NCBI RefSeq assembly: GCF_036345155.1
Contig: NZ_CP107772.1
Location: 5,704,001 to 5,768,000, forward strand
Reading direction: 5' to 3'
From: Streptomyces sp. NBC_00582
GTDB lineage: Bacteria; Actinomycetota; Actinomycetes; Streptomycetales; Streptomycetaceae
DNA: 64,000 nt
Every line of letters starts with the position of its first letter. Within the stretch, counting starts at the first letter, position 1. This document shows, one piece after another, positions 36,555-45,902 of the stretch. Made by a program: the position numbers and the translations under genes. Under the pieces are notes generated by a model. That model did no database searches. It worked only from the letters and a program-made list of their open reading frames with translations, and was not told the DNA's origin.

Positions 36555-37288
36555 TCCGCGCCGCCCTGTCGGAGCACGTACCCGACACCGCGCACGGTGT
36601 GCACGAGGCGCGGCTCGCCGGCCGCCTCGGTCTTGCGGCGCAGGTACATGACGTACACGTCCAGGGAGTTGGACGACGGCTCGAAGTCGAAGCCCCAGAC
36701 CGCCTTCAGGATCTGCTCACGGGTGAGGACCTGGCGCGGATGCGCCATGAACATCTCCAGGAGGGTGAACTCCGTACGGGTCAGCTCCACAGGCCGCCCG
36801 CCCCGGGTGACCTCCCGGGTCGCGAGGTCCATCCGCAGGTCGCCGAAGGTGAGCGCCTCGTCCTCCTCCACGGCCGCCGCGCCGGCCGCCGCCGCGTAGG
36901 AGCTGCGGCGCAGCAGCGCGCGGACGCGGGCGAACAGCTCGTCCAGTTCGAACGGCTTGACCAGGTAGTCGTCGGCGCCCGCGTCCAGGCCGGTGACACG
37001 GTCGCCGACCGTGTCGCGGGCCGTGAGCATGAGGATGGGGGTGGTGTCGCCGGCACCCCGGATGCGGCGGGCGGCGGTGAGGCCGTCCATGCGGGGCATC
37101 TGGATGTCGAGGACGACCAGGTCGGGGCGGTAGGCCGTCGCCTTGTCCAGGGCGTCGGCGCCGTCGACGGCGACCTCCGTGTCGTAGCCCTCGAAGGCGA
37201 GGCTGCGCTGGAGTGCTTCGCGCACCGCCGGCTCGTCGTCGACGATCAGGATGCGCTGGGTGTCACGGTCGCCTTCGGCGGGGCTCAT
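36551..37288 (-). CDS. Response regulator, MprA-like, partner of the adjacent kinase
   Basis: A 245-residue OmpR-family regulator. Receiver: [14 protein letters not shown], phosphoacceptor Asp in [14 protein letters not shown], Lys in [12 protein letters not shown]. Winged helix: [51 protein letters not shown]. It is first in the operon with the kinase. Direct repeats ahead of the HtrA-like gene (see 38820-38850) are a candidate target. Confidence 0.93.
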   Translation of the reverse strand: MSPAEGDRDTQRILIVDDEPAVREALQRSLAFEGYDTEVAVDGADALDKATAYRPDLVVLDIQMPRMDGLTAARRIRGAGDTTPILMLTARDTVGDRVTGLDAGADDYLVKPFELDELFARVRALLRRSSYAAAAGAAAVEEDEALTFGDLRMDLATREVTRGGRPVELTRTEFTLLEMFMAHPRQVLTREQILKAVWGFDFEPSSNSLDVYVMYLRRKTEAAGEPRLVHTVRGVGYVLRQGGAE

Positions 37289-37385
37289 GGGCGTGGATCC
37301 TCGGGTGCGGTGGGACGGGCGGGAGACAGCGGCTTCAGCCTCGCATGCTTCCCGGTCCGTGCGTAAAGAGTGGGGCTGCGTGAGG

Positions 37386-37601
37386 TCAGCCGCGCATCGC
37401 CGTGAGGCGGTTCAGCGGGACCTTGCGGCGGTGCGGGCGGGTGGCGGGGGTGCGCAGGCCCATCATCTGCGGGGCCGCCACCTCGGGGGCCCGGACGACC
37501 GTCTGCTCCACCGGCTCGTGCAGCTCGTACGCCACGTCGAGGGCCAGGGCGAGGTCGGCCGCGCCGACGCCGGTCACCGTGTGCGAAACCTGCTTGATCA
37601 T
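37386..37601 (-). CDS. Small hypothetical protein downstream of HtrA-like protease
   Basis: A 71-residue protein with GGGAG 7 nt before its ATG. The N-terminal half is acidic and helical ([26 protein letters not shown]); the C-terminal half is basic ([22 protein letters not shown]). It starts 29 bp after the protease stop, so it is probably co-transcribed with it and with the two-component genes downstream. No family recognised. Confidence 0.65.
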   Translation of the reverse strand: MIKQVSHTVTGVGAADLALALDVAYELHEPVEQTVVRAPEVAAPQMMGLRTPATRPHRRKVPLNRLTAMRG

Positions 37602-37630
37602 GACGTGCTCCCTACTGGCTCGGTGGATGT

Positions 37631-38800
37631 TCAGCTGTCGGAGCCGCCGGCCCGCAGGGCGGCCAGGTCGGACTTGACGGTGTTGATCGGGATGGCGAAG
37701 CCGAGGCCGACGCTGCCGGCGTCCGAGGAGGAGGACGAGGCCGCGGAGTACATCGCGGAGTTGATGCCGACGATGTTGCCGCGCGCGTCGATGAGCGCGC
37801 CGCCGGAGTTGCCGGGGTTGAGGGAGGCGTCCGTCTGGAGCGCCTTGTAGGTGGTGGTCGAGGAGCCGGTGTCGCCGTTGAACTGCTGGCCGCCGAACTC
37901 GAACGGCCACTGCCCGCTGCCGCCGCCCTGTTGCTGCTGTTGCTGGCTCTCGTCCGTCGAGACGGTCACGTCACGGTTGAGCGCGGAGACGATACCGCTG
38001 GTCACCGTGCCGGTCAGGCCCTCGGGGGAGCCGATCGCCACGACCTCGTCGCCGACCTGGACCCCGTCGGAGTCGCCGAGGGTCGCCGCCTTGAGGCCGG
38101 AGGCGTTCTCCAGCTTGATCAGCGCGAGGTCCTTCTTGCTGTCGGTGCCGACGACCTTCGCGGTGTAGGTCTTGCCGTCGCTGGTCGTCACCTTGATCGA
38201 GTCCGCGCCGGAGATGACGTGGTTGTTGGTGACGATCTCGCCGTCGCCGGTGATGATCACGCCGGAGCCGGTGGAGGTGCCGTTGCTGAGGGTGGCGTTG
38301 ATCTCGACCACGCTCGGGCTGACCGCGGCGGCTATCGAGGCGACGTCACCGGTCTTGCTGGAGGGCACCACGCTGGTCGTGGTGGAGGAGGAGACCACCT
38401 CGTTCTTGCCGGTCAGCTCCTGGATGCCGTACGCCGTGCCGCCTCCGATGGCCGCGGCGACGATCGCGACGGCGGCGAGGAGGGCCAGCGGGCCGCGGGT
38501 GCGCCTCTTCTTCGCGGCGGGGGCGTCGGGCGCGGGCTCGGCGGCCACGGGGGTGAGGAGAGCGGTTCCGCCGCCGCTGCCGTCCCCGCCGGCGGAGGCC
38601 TGCGCCGGCGTCTGCCACACCGCGGTGGGCTCGACGACCGGCTGCTGGTACGCGCCCTGAGGCACGGGCTGCCGCACCGGCTCGTACGCCGGCGGGGGCG
38701 GCCACTCCGGGTTGACGGGGGAGGAAGCGTGCTGCTGGGCGCCCTGGTAAGGGGTGTCGAAGTTCTCGTACTCGCCGCTGCGGCGGATGCTCTCGGTCAT
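37631..38800 (-). CDS. HtrA-like membrane-anchored serine protease without PDZ domain
   Basis: A 389-residue S1C protease. A Pro/Gln-rich cytoplasmic region of about 100 residues precedes one membrane helix (about 104-124); the trypsin-like domain is outside. The triad is seen in TNNHVISGAD (His), KKDLALIKL (Asp) and NPGNSGGALID (Ser). The PDZ domain usual for HtrA/DegP is missing: the protein ends right after the protease domain. It sits upstream of an MprAB-like system; mycobacterial PepD is the comparable enzyme and is controlled by MprAB. Confidence 0.92.
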   Translation of the reverse strand: MTESIRRSGEYENFDTPYQGAQQHASSPVNPEWPPPPAYEPVRQPVPQGAYQQPVVEPTAVWQTPAQASAGGDGSGGGTALLTPVAAEPAPDAPAAKKRRTRGPLALLAAVAIVAAAIGGGTAYGIQELTGKNEVVSSSTTTSVVPSSKTGDVASIAAAVSPSVVEINATLSNGTSTGSGVIITGDGEIVTNNHVISGADSIKVTTSDGKTYTAKVVGTDSKKDLALIKLENASGLKAATLGDSDGVQVGDEVVAIGSPEGLTGTVTSGIVSALNRDVTVSTDESQQQQQQGGGSGQWPFEFGGQQFNGDTGSSTTTYKALQTDASLNPGNSGGALIDARGNIVGINSAMYSAASSSSSDAGSVGLGFAIPINTVKSDLAALRAGGSDS

Positions 38801-38819
38801 GGAAAGAAGCTTGTCCCGC

Positions 38820-38850
38820 GACCATGAGAGCTCCCTGAGTGCTCCCTGAG
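38820..38850 (-). promoter_or_regulatory. 11-bp direct repeats ahead of the HtrA-like gene
   Basis: On the minus strand CTCAGGGAG occurs twice exactly 11 bp apart (38842-38850 and 38831-38839), with a weaker third unit in register (38820-38828). Tandem repeats at helical spacing are typical targets of OmpR-family regulators, and CTCAG-containing repeats resemble the mycobacterial MprA box. They lie only 20-50 bp before the ATG. Confidence 0.45.
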
Positions 38851-38931
38851 AAGGCCGCCAGAACCTCGTATGCCCGATATAAAGCGGGAACAGGCAGCCG
38901 GCGCGGGTCTCTCAGAGACCTCTCATACTCC

Positions 38932-39954
38932 TCAGGCGCAGCCGCAGGAGCGCCTGGTCACCAGGCGGGACGGGAACTGCTTGAGGCGTTCCCGGCGGGT
39001 GCCCGTCACGCGGACGCCGTCGTCCAGGACCAGGTCCACCGCCGCGCGGGCCATCGCCGAGCGGTCCGAAGCGATCGTTGTCATGGGCGGGTCGGCGAGG
39101 GCGGCTTCCTTGATGTCGTCGAAGCCGATGACGGCCAGCTCGCCGGGTACGTCGATGCGCAGCTCGCGGGCCGCGCGCAGCAGGCCGATCGCCTGGTCGT
39201 CGGTGGAGCAGAAGATCGCGGGCGGCCGGTCGGGGCCGGAGAGCAGATCCAGGGCGACGCGGTAGGCGTCGTAGCGGTTGTACGGCGCCTCGAACAGCCG
39301 GCCCTCGGTGCTGATGCCGGCCTCGGCCATGGCCTGCCGCCAGCCCTCGACGTGGTCGGAGACCGGGTCGCCGACGGAGGGGGTCTCGGCGGTGCCGCCC
39401 ATGCAGGCGACGTAGGGGTAGCCGTGCTCCAGGAGGTGCCGGACGGCGATCCGGGCGCCGCCCAGGTCGTCGGTGACGACGGCGACGTCGTCGATCGCCT
39501 CGGGCCGCTCGTGCAGCAGCACCACCCGGGCGTCCCAGGCCTCGATCTCGGCGGCGGCCAGGTCGTTGAGCGCGTGGCTGACGAGGATCAGCCCGGAGAC
39601 CCGCATCCCGAGGAACGCCCGCAGATAGTGGACCTCGCGCTCGGCGACGTAGTCGGTGTTGCCGACGAGGACCATCTTGCCGCGCTCGGAGGCGGCCTGC
39701 TCGACCGCGTGTGCCATCTCGCCGAAGAAGGGCTGACGGGCGTCCGGGATGATCAGGCCTATGAGGTCCGTGCGCCGGGACGCCATCGCCTGGGCGACCC
39801 GGTCGGGCCGGTACCCCAGTTCCTTGATCGCGGCGAGGACACGCTCGCGCGTGGCCGGGGCGACCGGCCGGGGTCCGTTGTTGATGACGTAGCTGACGAC
39901 GGCGGTGGAGGTCCCCGCCAGTCGTGCGACGTCGTCCCGAGTCACCTTGGCCAC
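38932..39954 (-). CDS. LacI-family transcriptional regulator
   Basis: A 340-residue repressor. The N-terminal helix-turn-helix is [41 protein letters not shown], followed by the hinge and a periplasmic-binding-protein-like sugar domain. The end ...[15 protein letters not shown] with a CGC motif is common in Streptomyces LacI proteins. It stands between glnR and the HtrA-like gene, both on the same strand but separately terminated. Ligand and targets unknown. Confidence 0.93.
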   Translation of the reverse strand: MAKVTRDDVARLAGTSTAVVSYVINNGPRPVAPATRERVLAAIKELGYRPDRVAQAMASRRTDLIGLIIPDARQPFFGEMAHAVEQAASERGKMVLVGNTDYVAEREVHYLRAFLGMRVSGLILVSHALNDLAAAEIEAWDARVVLLHERPEAIDDVAVVTDDLGGARIAVRHLLEHGYPYVACMGGTAETPSVGDPVSDHVEGWRQAMAEAGISTEGRLFEAPYNRYDAYRVALDLLSGPDRPPAIFCSTDDQAIGLLRAARELRIDVPGELAVIGFDDIKEAALADPPMTTIASDRSAMARAAVDLVLDDGVRVTGTRRERLKQFPSRLVTRRSCGCA

Positions 39955-40042
39955 GCGCGGAGTCTACGCGGATGGACCCGCTCTGGGCAGGGCGTACGTC
40001 ACGTCCCTGTGCGGAAGCGATGCCTCCGCCGAGCGGATCCGG

Positions 40043-40075
40043 GCCGGTACCGATGGGTAACCGAACGGTACCGGC
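40043..40075 (-). terminator. Terminator of glnR
   Basis: 10-bp perfect stem GCCGGTACCG / CGGTACCGGC (40043-40052 with 40066-40075) with a 13-nt loop, 5 bp past the glnR stop on the minus strand. Confidence 0.75.
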
Positions 40076-40080
40076 GAGTA

Positions 40081-40860
40081 CTACACGTCCGCCGCGACCT
40101 CTTCGGCGTCCATGGCGTCCGCGTTGTCCGAATCATCCGCGTTTACCCGACCGGCCTTGGCCTTCGCGTCGTCACCACCACGCTCAGCCTTCTCAGGCGT
40201 AACGAATCGATAACCCACGTTCCGGACGGTGCCGATCAGCGACTCGTGCTCCGGCCCGAGCTTGGCGCGGAGCCGTCGTACGTGCACATCGACGGTACGG
40301 GTGCCACCGAAGTAGTCGTATCCCCACACCTCCTGGAGGAGCTGTGCGCGCGTGAACACCCGGCCGGGGTGCTGCGCCAGGTATTTCAGCAGCTCGAACT
40401 CCTTGAAGGTCAGGTCGAGGACCCGACCCTTCAGCTTCGCGCTGTACGTCGCCTCGTCCACCGACAGATCGCCGTTGCGGATCTCCATCGGGGAGTCGTC
40501 GGCGACGATCTGCTGCCGGCCCATGGCGAGCCGCAGCCGGGCCTCCACCTCCGCCGGGCCGGCGGTGTCGAGGAGGACGTCGTCGATGCCCCAGTCGGCG
40601 GTGACGGCGGCGAGGCCGCCCTCGGTGACGACGAGGATCAGCGGACAGCCCGGGCCGGTCGAGCGCAGCAGCTGGCACAGGCTGCGCACCTGCGGCAGGT
40701 CCCGGCGGCCGTCGATCAGGATGACGTCGGCGCCGGGGGTGTCGACGAGCGCGGGTCCTTCCGCCGGTGCCACGCGCACGTTGTGCAGCAGCAGGCCGAG
40801 GGCCGGCAGCACTTCTGTCGAGGGCTGGAGGGCATTGGTCAGGAGCAGCAGAGAACTCAT
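40081..40860 (-). CDS. glnR: Global nitrogen regulator GlnR
   Basis: A 259-residue OmpR-type regulator that activates ammonium and nitrogen assimilation genes (glnA, amtB and others) in Streptomyces. The start at 40860 has GAGGAGGA upstream. The receiver-like domain keeps Asp50 (VILIDGRRD) but lacks the rest of the acidic pocket, as known for GlnR, which works without a partner kinase. The winged helix reads [53 protein letters not shown]. The C-terminal acidic tail is typical. It is divergent from the hydrolase gene. Confidence 0.96.
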   Translation of the reverse strand: MSSLLLLTNALQPSTEVLPALGLLLHNVRVAPAEGPALVDTPGADVILIDGRRDLPQVRSLCQLLRSTGPGCPLILVVTEGGLAAVTADWGIDDVLLDTAGPAEVEARLRLAMGRQQIVADDSPMEIRNGDLSVDEATYSAKLKGRVLDLTFKEFELLKYLAQHPGRVFTRAQLLQEVWGYDYFGGTRTVDVHVRRLRAKLGPEHESLIGTVRNVGYRFVTPEKAERGGDDAKAKAGRVNADDSDNADAMDAEEVAADV

Positions 40861-41043
40861 ACGTCTGGTTCCTCCTCGGTCCCTGCGAGGACATGGGTGC
40901 AGTACGGCACTGCTCTGCGATCCCGAAGGCCCCGTACACCGGCGGTCACCTGTAGTTTCCCGCTTCGTATACAACGCTTCCGAAAGCACAAAAGGACCCG
41001 GGGGCTACGCTGCCCGAGTCCTCTGCCCAGCAGAATAGCCCAC

Positions 41044-41880
41044 ATGAGCAACAGCGGGGCAGGTCATGTGGCGCGTTCCACCGTTCGTCCGAACTGCGAG
41101 ACGGGCACCCGCACACCTTTGCGGACGTTTCTGCCCACCGTCGACGGTATTCCGATCGATTCCGTATACAACCCGGGAGCGGTCGTATACAACGGTTCGC
41201 CGTCATCCGGTGTTCACCCCGTGTTCGTGATCGCGCACGGCTTCACCGGCGACGCCGACCGCCCGCACGTCCGCCGGGTGGCGGACGCCTTCGCGCGGTA
41301 CGGGGCCGTCGTCACCTTCTCCTTCCGCGGCCACGGACGCTCCGGCGGGCGTTCGACGGTCGGCGACAAGGAGGTGCTGGACCTCGAGGCCGCCGTGGAG
41401 TGGGCCCGCTCGCTCGGGCACACGCGTGTGGTGACCGTCGGCTTCTCCATGGGCGGCTCGGTCGTGCTCCGGCACGCGGCCCTGCACAAGGGGGTGGACG
41501 CCGTCGTCTCCGTCAGCGCGCCCGCCCGCTGGTACTACCGGGGCACCGTCCCGATGCGCCGGGTGCACTGGCTGATCACCCGTCCCGAGGGCCGGCTGCT
41601 CGGCCGCTGGGGCTTCCGCACCCGGATCCACCACCGTGACTGGGACCCCATACCCCTGTCTCCGACCGAGGCGGTCCCGGGGATCGCGCCCGTGCCGCTG
41701 CTGATCGTCCACGGCGACCGCGACGGCTACTTCCCCCTCGACCATCCCCGGATGCTCGCGGAGGCCGCCGGTGAGCACGGCGAACTCTGGCTGGAACCCG
41801 GCATGGGCCACGCCGAACACGCGGCCGACGACACCCTGCTGGCCCGGATCGGGGACTGGGCGGTGGCACGGGCGGGCTAG
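41044..41880 (+). CDS. Alpha/beta hydrolase
   Basis: A 278-residue esterase/lipase-like hydrolase. The nucleophile elbow is GFSMGGS, the oxyanion region VIAHGFTGD, the acid lies in VHGDRDGYFP and the catalytic His in GMGHAEHA. No signal peptide, so cytoplasmic. Start 41044 has only a weak ribosome-binding site; the N-terminal 40 residues are polar. It diverges from glnR across 183 bp and precedes a ubiquitin-like protein gene by 50 bp. Substrate unknown. Confidence 0.9.
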   Translation: MSNSGAGHVARSTVRPNCETGTRTPLRTFLPTVDGIPIDSVYNPGAVVYNGSPSSGVHPVFVIAHGFTGDADRPHVRRVADAFARYGAVVTFSFRGHGRSGGRSTVGDKEVLDLEAAVEWARSLGHTRVVTVGFSMGGSVVLRHAALHKGVDAVVSVSAPARWYYRGTVPMRRVHWLITRPEGRLLGRWGFRTRIHHRDWDPIPLSPTEAVPGIAPVPLLIVHGDRDGYFPLDHPRMLAEAAGEHGELWLEPGMGHAEHAADDTLLARIGDWAVARAG

Positions 41881-41930
41881 CCTGAACCATACGAATCGAT
41901 CGAACACAACCGATCCGAGAAGGAACGCGA

Positions 41931-42185
41931 ATGCCAAAGGTCACGGTGCGCTACTGGGCGGCCGCGAAGGCCGCGGCGGGGGTCGACGAGGAGCCGTTCG
42001 ACGCGGACACCCTCGCCGACGCCCTCGACGCCGCGCGTGCGCGACACCCCGGCGAACTCGTGCGTGTGCTGCGGCGGTGCTCGTTCCTGATCGACGGTGA
42101 TCCCGTGGGCACCCGCGCACATGAGACGGTACGGCTGGCCGACGGCGGCACGGTCGAGGTGCTCCCGCCGTTCGCAGGAGGGTGA
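41931..42185 (+). CDS. MoaD/ThiS-family ubiquitin-like sulfur carrier
   Basis: An 84-residue beta-grasp protein beginning KVTVRYWAAAKAAAGV and ending LPPFAGG. The terminal Gly-Gly is the site that is adenylated and thiocarboxylated to deliver sulfur for molybdopterin or related pathways. MoaD-like spacing and the PPFAGG end favour MoaD over ThiS. Its partner enzymes are not encoded nearby. The next gene starts 3 bp after its stop. Confidence 0.93.
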   Translation: MPKVTVRYWAAAKAAAGVDEEPFDADTLADALDAARARHPGELVRVLRRCSFLIDGDPVGTRAHETVRLADGGTVEVLPPFAGG

Positions 42186-42187
42186 GG

Positions 42188-43330
42188 ATGACCGACCAGC
42201 AGCCGTATCAGCAGTACCCCGGGTACGAGGGGTACGACCAGCAGGGCTGGCCCGCGCAGCAGCAGGGGTACGAGGATCCGCAGGCGCACCTTCAGTACAC
42301 GCAGCAGTGGCAGGGGCAGACCTGGGAAACCAGCGTGCAGCCGCCGGTCACCGCGAACCCGGCGTATCCGGCACCCGGTGCCGGTGCCGTGAACCCCGGT
42401 TACCCGGCGCCCGGTGCTGTTGCCGGTGCCGGTGCCGTGAACCCCGGCTACCCGGCGCCCGGTGCTGCGGGCCTTGCCCACCCCTCCGGCCCCGGCGGGA
42501 CGACTGCCCAAGGCGGCGTTGCGCCCGGTGAGGCCCCCTCCTACGGGCCCGCCACCCTCGCCGGGAACGCACGGATCACCGATGCCCAGCGGGCCCGGCT
42601 CGAGGGGCGTTCGCCGGTCATCGAGCCCGGGATGCAGCCCGCCGCGCTCACCGCGCTGCTCGGGCTGCTGCTGTCCGGCGCGGCGGCCGTCGGGGAGTTC
42701 GCCCTGCTCGTGCCGCTCGTCCTCCTTCAGGCCGTGACGGCGGCGGGCTGGTTCCGGCTGAACGGCATGTGGCCGGCCCGGCAGGGCATCGCGCTCGCCT
42801 TCCTCGGCGCGCTCGTCTCGGACGCGGCGCTGCTCGTCGCCGGCCGGGAGAACGCGCCCGCCGCGATCCTCGGCACGCTGGGCGTCTGGGTGCTGCTCTG
42901 CCTGGTCCTCCAGCTCCGCTCGCACGCCGACCCCGACGAGCGGATGTACGGCCTGATGGCCACCGTCGCCTCCGCCGCGCTGGCGATCCTCGCGACCGGC
43001 CACCTCGGCGCGGATCCCGACGCGGTGACCGTGGGCACCGCGGCCGTCGCGGTCGCCGTCCTGGCCCGCGCCCTGCCGCTGCCGACCCCGGCCTCCGTCG
43101 TCGTGTCCCTGCTCGCCGCCGCGGGCGCGGGCATCGCCGTCGGCGGGATGACCGGGATGGGCGCCCAGGGCGCGCTGCTCGGCGCCGGCGCCGCGGGGTG
43201 CGCGCTGATCGGCCACCGGGTCGCCAGTTACGACTACCCCTCCCGCTTCGTCCACTTCACGGCGGGCGTCGCCCTGCCGCTCGCGGCCTCCGCCCCGGCG
43301 GTGTACGTGCTGGGGCGGGCCCTCGGGTAG
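42188..43330 (+). CDS. Multipass membrane protein with Gln/Tyr/Pro-rich repeat N-terminus
   Basis: A 380-residue protein. AGGAGGG precedes the ATG at 42188. Residues 1-100 are low complexity: Gln/Tyr/Gly-rich first, then three NPxYPAPGA repeats encoded by near-identical DNA (about 42356-42470). From about residue 150 come roughly ten hydrophobic segments, an organisation like many actinobacterial DUF membrane proteins. No transport motif recognised. It follows the MoaD-like gene by 3 bp and is probably co-transcribed. Confidence 0.82.
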   Translation: MTDQQPYQQYPGYEGYDQQGWPAQQQGYEDPQAHLQYTQQWQGQTWETSVQPPVTANPAYPAPGAGAVNPGYPAPGAVAGAGAVNPGYPAPGAAGLAHPSGPGGTTAQGGVAPGEAPSYGPATLAGNARITDAQRARLEGRSPVIEPGMQPAALTALLGLLLSGAAAVGEFALLVPLVLLQAVTAAGWFRLNGMWPARQGIALAFLGALVSDAALLVAGRENAPAAILGTLGVWVLLCLVLQLRSHADPDERMYGLMATVASAALAILATGHLGADPDAVTVGTAAVAVAVLARALPLPTPASVVVSLLAAAGAGIAVGGMTGMGAQGALLGAGAAGCALIGHRVASYDYPSRFVHFTAGVALPLAASAPAVYVLGRALG

Positions 43331-43432
43331 TAGTCGGGGGAGGCTTGTCACAGCCGATCGACAATTGCGGGGATCCTGTTGTCCCCAGGGTTACGGTGGG
43401 CGGAAAGCGACCGGAACCCGGGGGACATCTTC

Positions 43433-44170
43433 ATGCGAGCGCTCCGAATACTGCTGATCCTCGTCGTCGTGCTCGGCGGCCTGTTCGTCCTCGCGGACCG
43501 TCTGGCCGTCCACTTCGCCGAGGGTGAGGCCGCGGACAAGCTGAAGACCACCGAGGGCCTCGCGACCACCCCGGACGTGTCCATCAAGGGCTTCCCCTTC
43601 CTCACCCAGCTGGCCGGCGGCTCGCTGGACGACGTCGAGGTCGGCATGAAGGACTACGAGGCCGACACGGGCACCAACGGCGGGACCATCCGCATCGACG
43701 ACCTCAAGGCCGACATGAAGGGCGTCGAGTTCTCCGGCGACTACAGCTCCGCCACCGCCACCACGGCCTCCGGTACGGCGTCCATCGCCTACGACGAGCT
43801 GCTGAAGACCGCCAAGTCCGAGGAGACCCGGGTCGCGCCCGGCCTCACCGCCAAGGTCATCGGGCTGTCCGACGGGGGCGGCGGCAAGATCAAGGTCACC
43901 GTGGAGGCGACCGTCCTGGGCGTGAAGCTGAAGGAGCCCGTCTCGGTGCTGAGCACGGTCGCCGTCGAGGGCGACACCGTGCGGGTGCACGCCGACTCGC
44001 TGCCCGACTTCCGCGGGGTGACGGCCGCCGAGAACGAGGTCCGCACCGTCACCGACTTCCAGCAGAAGATCGAGGGGCTGCCCGGCGGTATCCAGCTCGA
44101 CAGGGTGCAGGCGGGGAAGAACGGTGTGGAGATCACCGTGAAGGGTTCGAACGTCCGTCTTGCGGGGTAA
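43433..44170 (+). CDS. DUF2993 / LmeA-like secreted lipid-binding protein
   Basis: A 245-residue protein anchored or exported by an N-terminal hydrophobic segment (RALRILLILVVVLGGLFVLADRL). The pattern VSIKGFPFLTQLAGGSLDDVEVGMKDY is the DUF2993 signature; mycobacterial LmeA of this family binds phospholipid and supports lipomannan elongation. GGGGGAC precedes ATG 43433. It has its own promoter region of about 100 bp. A role in envelope lipid handling is inferred from the family. Confidence 0.88.
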   Translation: MRALRILLILVVVLGGLFVLADRLAVHFAEGEAADKLKTTEGLATTPDVSIKGFPFLTQLAGGSLDDVEVGMKDYEADTGTNGGTIRIDDLKADMKGVEFSGDYSSATATTASGTASIAYDELLKTAKSEETRVAPGLTAKVIGLSDGGGGKIKVTVEATVLGVKLKEPVSVLSTVAVEGDTVRVHADSLPDFRGVTAAENEVRTVTDFQQKIEGLPGGIQLDRVQAGKNGVEITVKGSNVRLAG

Positions 44171-44389
44171 TACCCCTCCGGCCGCGCGGGCGCACCCCCG
44201 GTGCCGCACACCCCCTGTCCGACAGGCGAGACGCCGCCGTCCGTACCGTAGATGTGACGACGGCTACCCGGGCCCGGAAGTCCGCCCGGGCGGCCCGGGC
44301 TGTGCTTCCGTCTCGAAATCCGGACGATCGCATCTCACCATCCGGCCCACTGGTGACACGCCCGCCTGTGCGTCCCTACGATCGACCGC

Positions 44390-44473
44390 ATGATGAAGCG
44401 ACAGGCGGATCTCACGAAGCGGCGGGCAGTCGACCTGTGCCGCGTCGCCGCCATGCTCTGTCGCACTCTCTGA
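44390..44473 (+). CDS. Cys-containing leader peptide of the sulfurtransferase operon
   Basis: A 27-residue ORF, MMKRQADLTKRRAVDLCRVA followed by AMLCRTL. It resembles the short leader peptides found upstream of actinobacterial sulfur-metabolism genes. Two cysteine codons (TGC at residue 17, TGT at residue 24), each followed by Arg, lie near its end. The 140-bp gap to the sulfurtransferase gene holds hairpins including an attenuator-like one. Ribosome stalling at the Cys codons under cysteine shortage is the inferred control mechanism. Confidence 0.85.
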   Translation: MMKRQADLTKRRAVDLCRVAAMLCRTL

Positions 44474-44530
44474 CAGCGGAAGCGCCGCCGGCCTTCCGCG
44501 CCTCCCGGCGCCCTCGAACCGAGGGCATCC

Positions 44531-44575
44531 GTGCGCCGGCCGCCGGCGAGACCCGGCCGCGCACCCCTCTTTCTT
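44531..44575 (+). promoter_or_regulatory. Attenuator-like hairpin after the leader peptide
   Basis: Arms 44531-44542 and 44554-44564 pair over 11 bp with one bulge and are followed by TCTTTCTT, an unusual T-rich tract for this genome. A second hairpin GCCCTCG-AAC-CGAGGGC lies at 44510-44526. They lie between the leader peptide and the next ribosome-binding site, as expected for transcription attenuation. Confidence 0.6.
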
Positions 44576-44613
44576 GCACACCCCCGCCGCAACTGCCCCG
44601 GAGGAGAACGAGC

Positions 44614-45453
44614 ATGAGCCGCAGCGACGTCCTGGTCGACGCCGACTGGGTCGAGGCCAATCTCGACAACGCCGACATCGCCATCGTCGAGGTCGACGAG
44701 GACACGTCGGCCTACGAGAAGAACCACATCCGCAACGCCATCCGGATCGACTGGACCAAGGACCTCCAGGACCCGGTCCGCCGTGACTTCATCGACCAGG
44801 AGGGCTTCGAGAAGCTCCTCTCGGCGAAGGGCATCGGCAACGACACCCTGGTGATCCTCTACGGCGGCAACAACAACTGGTTCGCGTCGTACGCGTACTG
44901 GTACTTCAAGCTGTACGGCCACGAGAACGTCAAGCTTCTCGACGGCGGCCGCAAGAAGTGGGAGCTGGACGCCCGCGAGCTGGTCGAGGAGGTCCCGGTG
45001 CGCGCCGAGACCACCTACACCGCCAAGCCGCAGAACACGGCCATCCGTGCCTTCCGTGACGACGTCGTCGCCGCGATCGGCTCGCAGAACCTGGTCGACG
45101 TCCGCTCGCCCGACGAGTTCTCCGGCAAGCTGCTCGCCCCGGCCCACCTGCCGCAGGAGCAGTCGCAGCGTCCGGGTCACGTCCCGAGCGCCCGCAACAT
45201 CCCGTGGTCGAAGAACGCCAACGACGACGGCACCTTCAAGTCGGACGACGAGCTCAAGGAGCTCTACGCCGAGGAGCAGGTCGACCTCGCCAAGGACACC
45301 ATCGCCTACTGCCGTATCGGCGAGCGCTCGGCCCTGACCTGGTTCGTCCTGCACGAGCTGCTCGGTGTCGAGAACGTCAAGAACTACGACGGCTCCTGGA
45401 CCGAGTACGGCTCCCTGGTCGGCGTGCCGATCGAGCTCGGCGCCAACAAGTAA
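44614..45453 (+). CDS. Thiosulfate sulfurtransferase (rhodanese)
   Basis: A 279-residue enzyme with two rhodanese domains. It moves sulfane sulfur from thiosulfate to cyanide or another thiol. The active-site loop CRIGERS with the persulfide Cys is in the C-terminal domain; the N-terminal domain is inactive as usual. It is the CysA/SseA type of actinobacteria. GGAGGAGAAC precedes the ATG. It leads a two-gene operon with a DUF1416 gene and is preceded by the Cys leader peptide. Confidence 0.95.
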   Translation: MSRSDVLVDADWVEANLDNADIAIVEVDEDTSAYEKNHIRNAIRIDWTKDLQDPVRRDFIDQEGFEKLLSAKGIGNDTLVILYGGNNNWFASYAYWYFKLYGHENVKLLDGGRKKWELDARELVEEVPVRAETTYTAKPQNTAIRAFRDDVVAAIGSQNLVDVRSPDEFSGKLLAPAHLPQEQSQRPGHVPSARNIPWSKNANDDGTFKSDDELKELYAEEQVDLAKDTIAYCRIGERSALTWFVLHELLGVENVKNYDGSWTEYGSLVGVPIELGANK

Positions 45454-45521
45454 CCCACCCAGCCCGCAAACCCGACCGACCGGCCTTCCTTCCGTCCGGT
45501 CAGACCCCGATGGAGAAAGAC

Positions 45522-45809
45522 ATGTGTGGAGCGAAGGCCGGCGGCCCGGACGCCTCGACGATCAAGCCCGGTGAGACCACGATCCAGGGCCAGGTGACCC
45601 GCGACGGCGAGCCGGTGGTCGGATACGTCCGTCTGCTCGACTCGACCGGTGAGTTCACCGCGGAGGTCCCCACCTCCGCCACGGGCCAGTTCCGCTTCTA
45701 CGCGGCCGAGGGCACCTGGACCGTCCGCGCCCTCGTTCCCGGCGCCACCGCCGACCGCACGGTCGTCGCCCAGCAGGGCGGGCTCGCGGAGGTCGCGATC
45801 GCGGTCTGA
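45522..45809 (+). CDS. DUF1416 (SseC-like) sulfur-operon protein
   Basis: A 95-residue protein beginning MCGAKAGGPDASTIKPGETT. ATG 45522 has GGAGAAAG at good spacing; the ATG at 45510 is too far upstream of any site. The conserved N-terminal Cys2 and a beta-sandwich of the carboxypeptidase-regulatory type (QGQVTRDGEPVVGYVRLLD...FYAAEGTWTVRAL) are visible. The family is nearly always next to a thiosulfate sulfurtransferase, as here, so it probably helps sulfur transfer. Confidence 0.92.
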   Translation: MCGAKAGGPDASTIKPGETTIQGQVTRDGEPVVGYVRLLDSTGEFTAEVPTSATGQFRFYAAEGTWTVRALVPGATADRTVVAQQGGLAEVAIAV

Positions 45810-45902
45810 TCCGCCGGTCTGATCCGCGGCCGTATCGCGGTCCGCAGCGCGGTCGGAGGACCGCTGGGCTCGGGCGGTCTGTGACGGACGCCTTCCACGG
45901 CC

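Noticed and set aside
32872..36588. 1238-codon minus frame joining the pectinase to sequence opposite the kinase
   Set aside because: Only the last 700 codons match enzyme domains and a signal peptide; the rest is an out-of-frame shadow of the kinase gene.
38839..41880. 1013-codon + frame ending in the hydrolase
   Set aside because: The first two thirds are antisense to the LacI regulator and glnR; only the final 278 codons from 41044 show the hydrolase fold.
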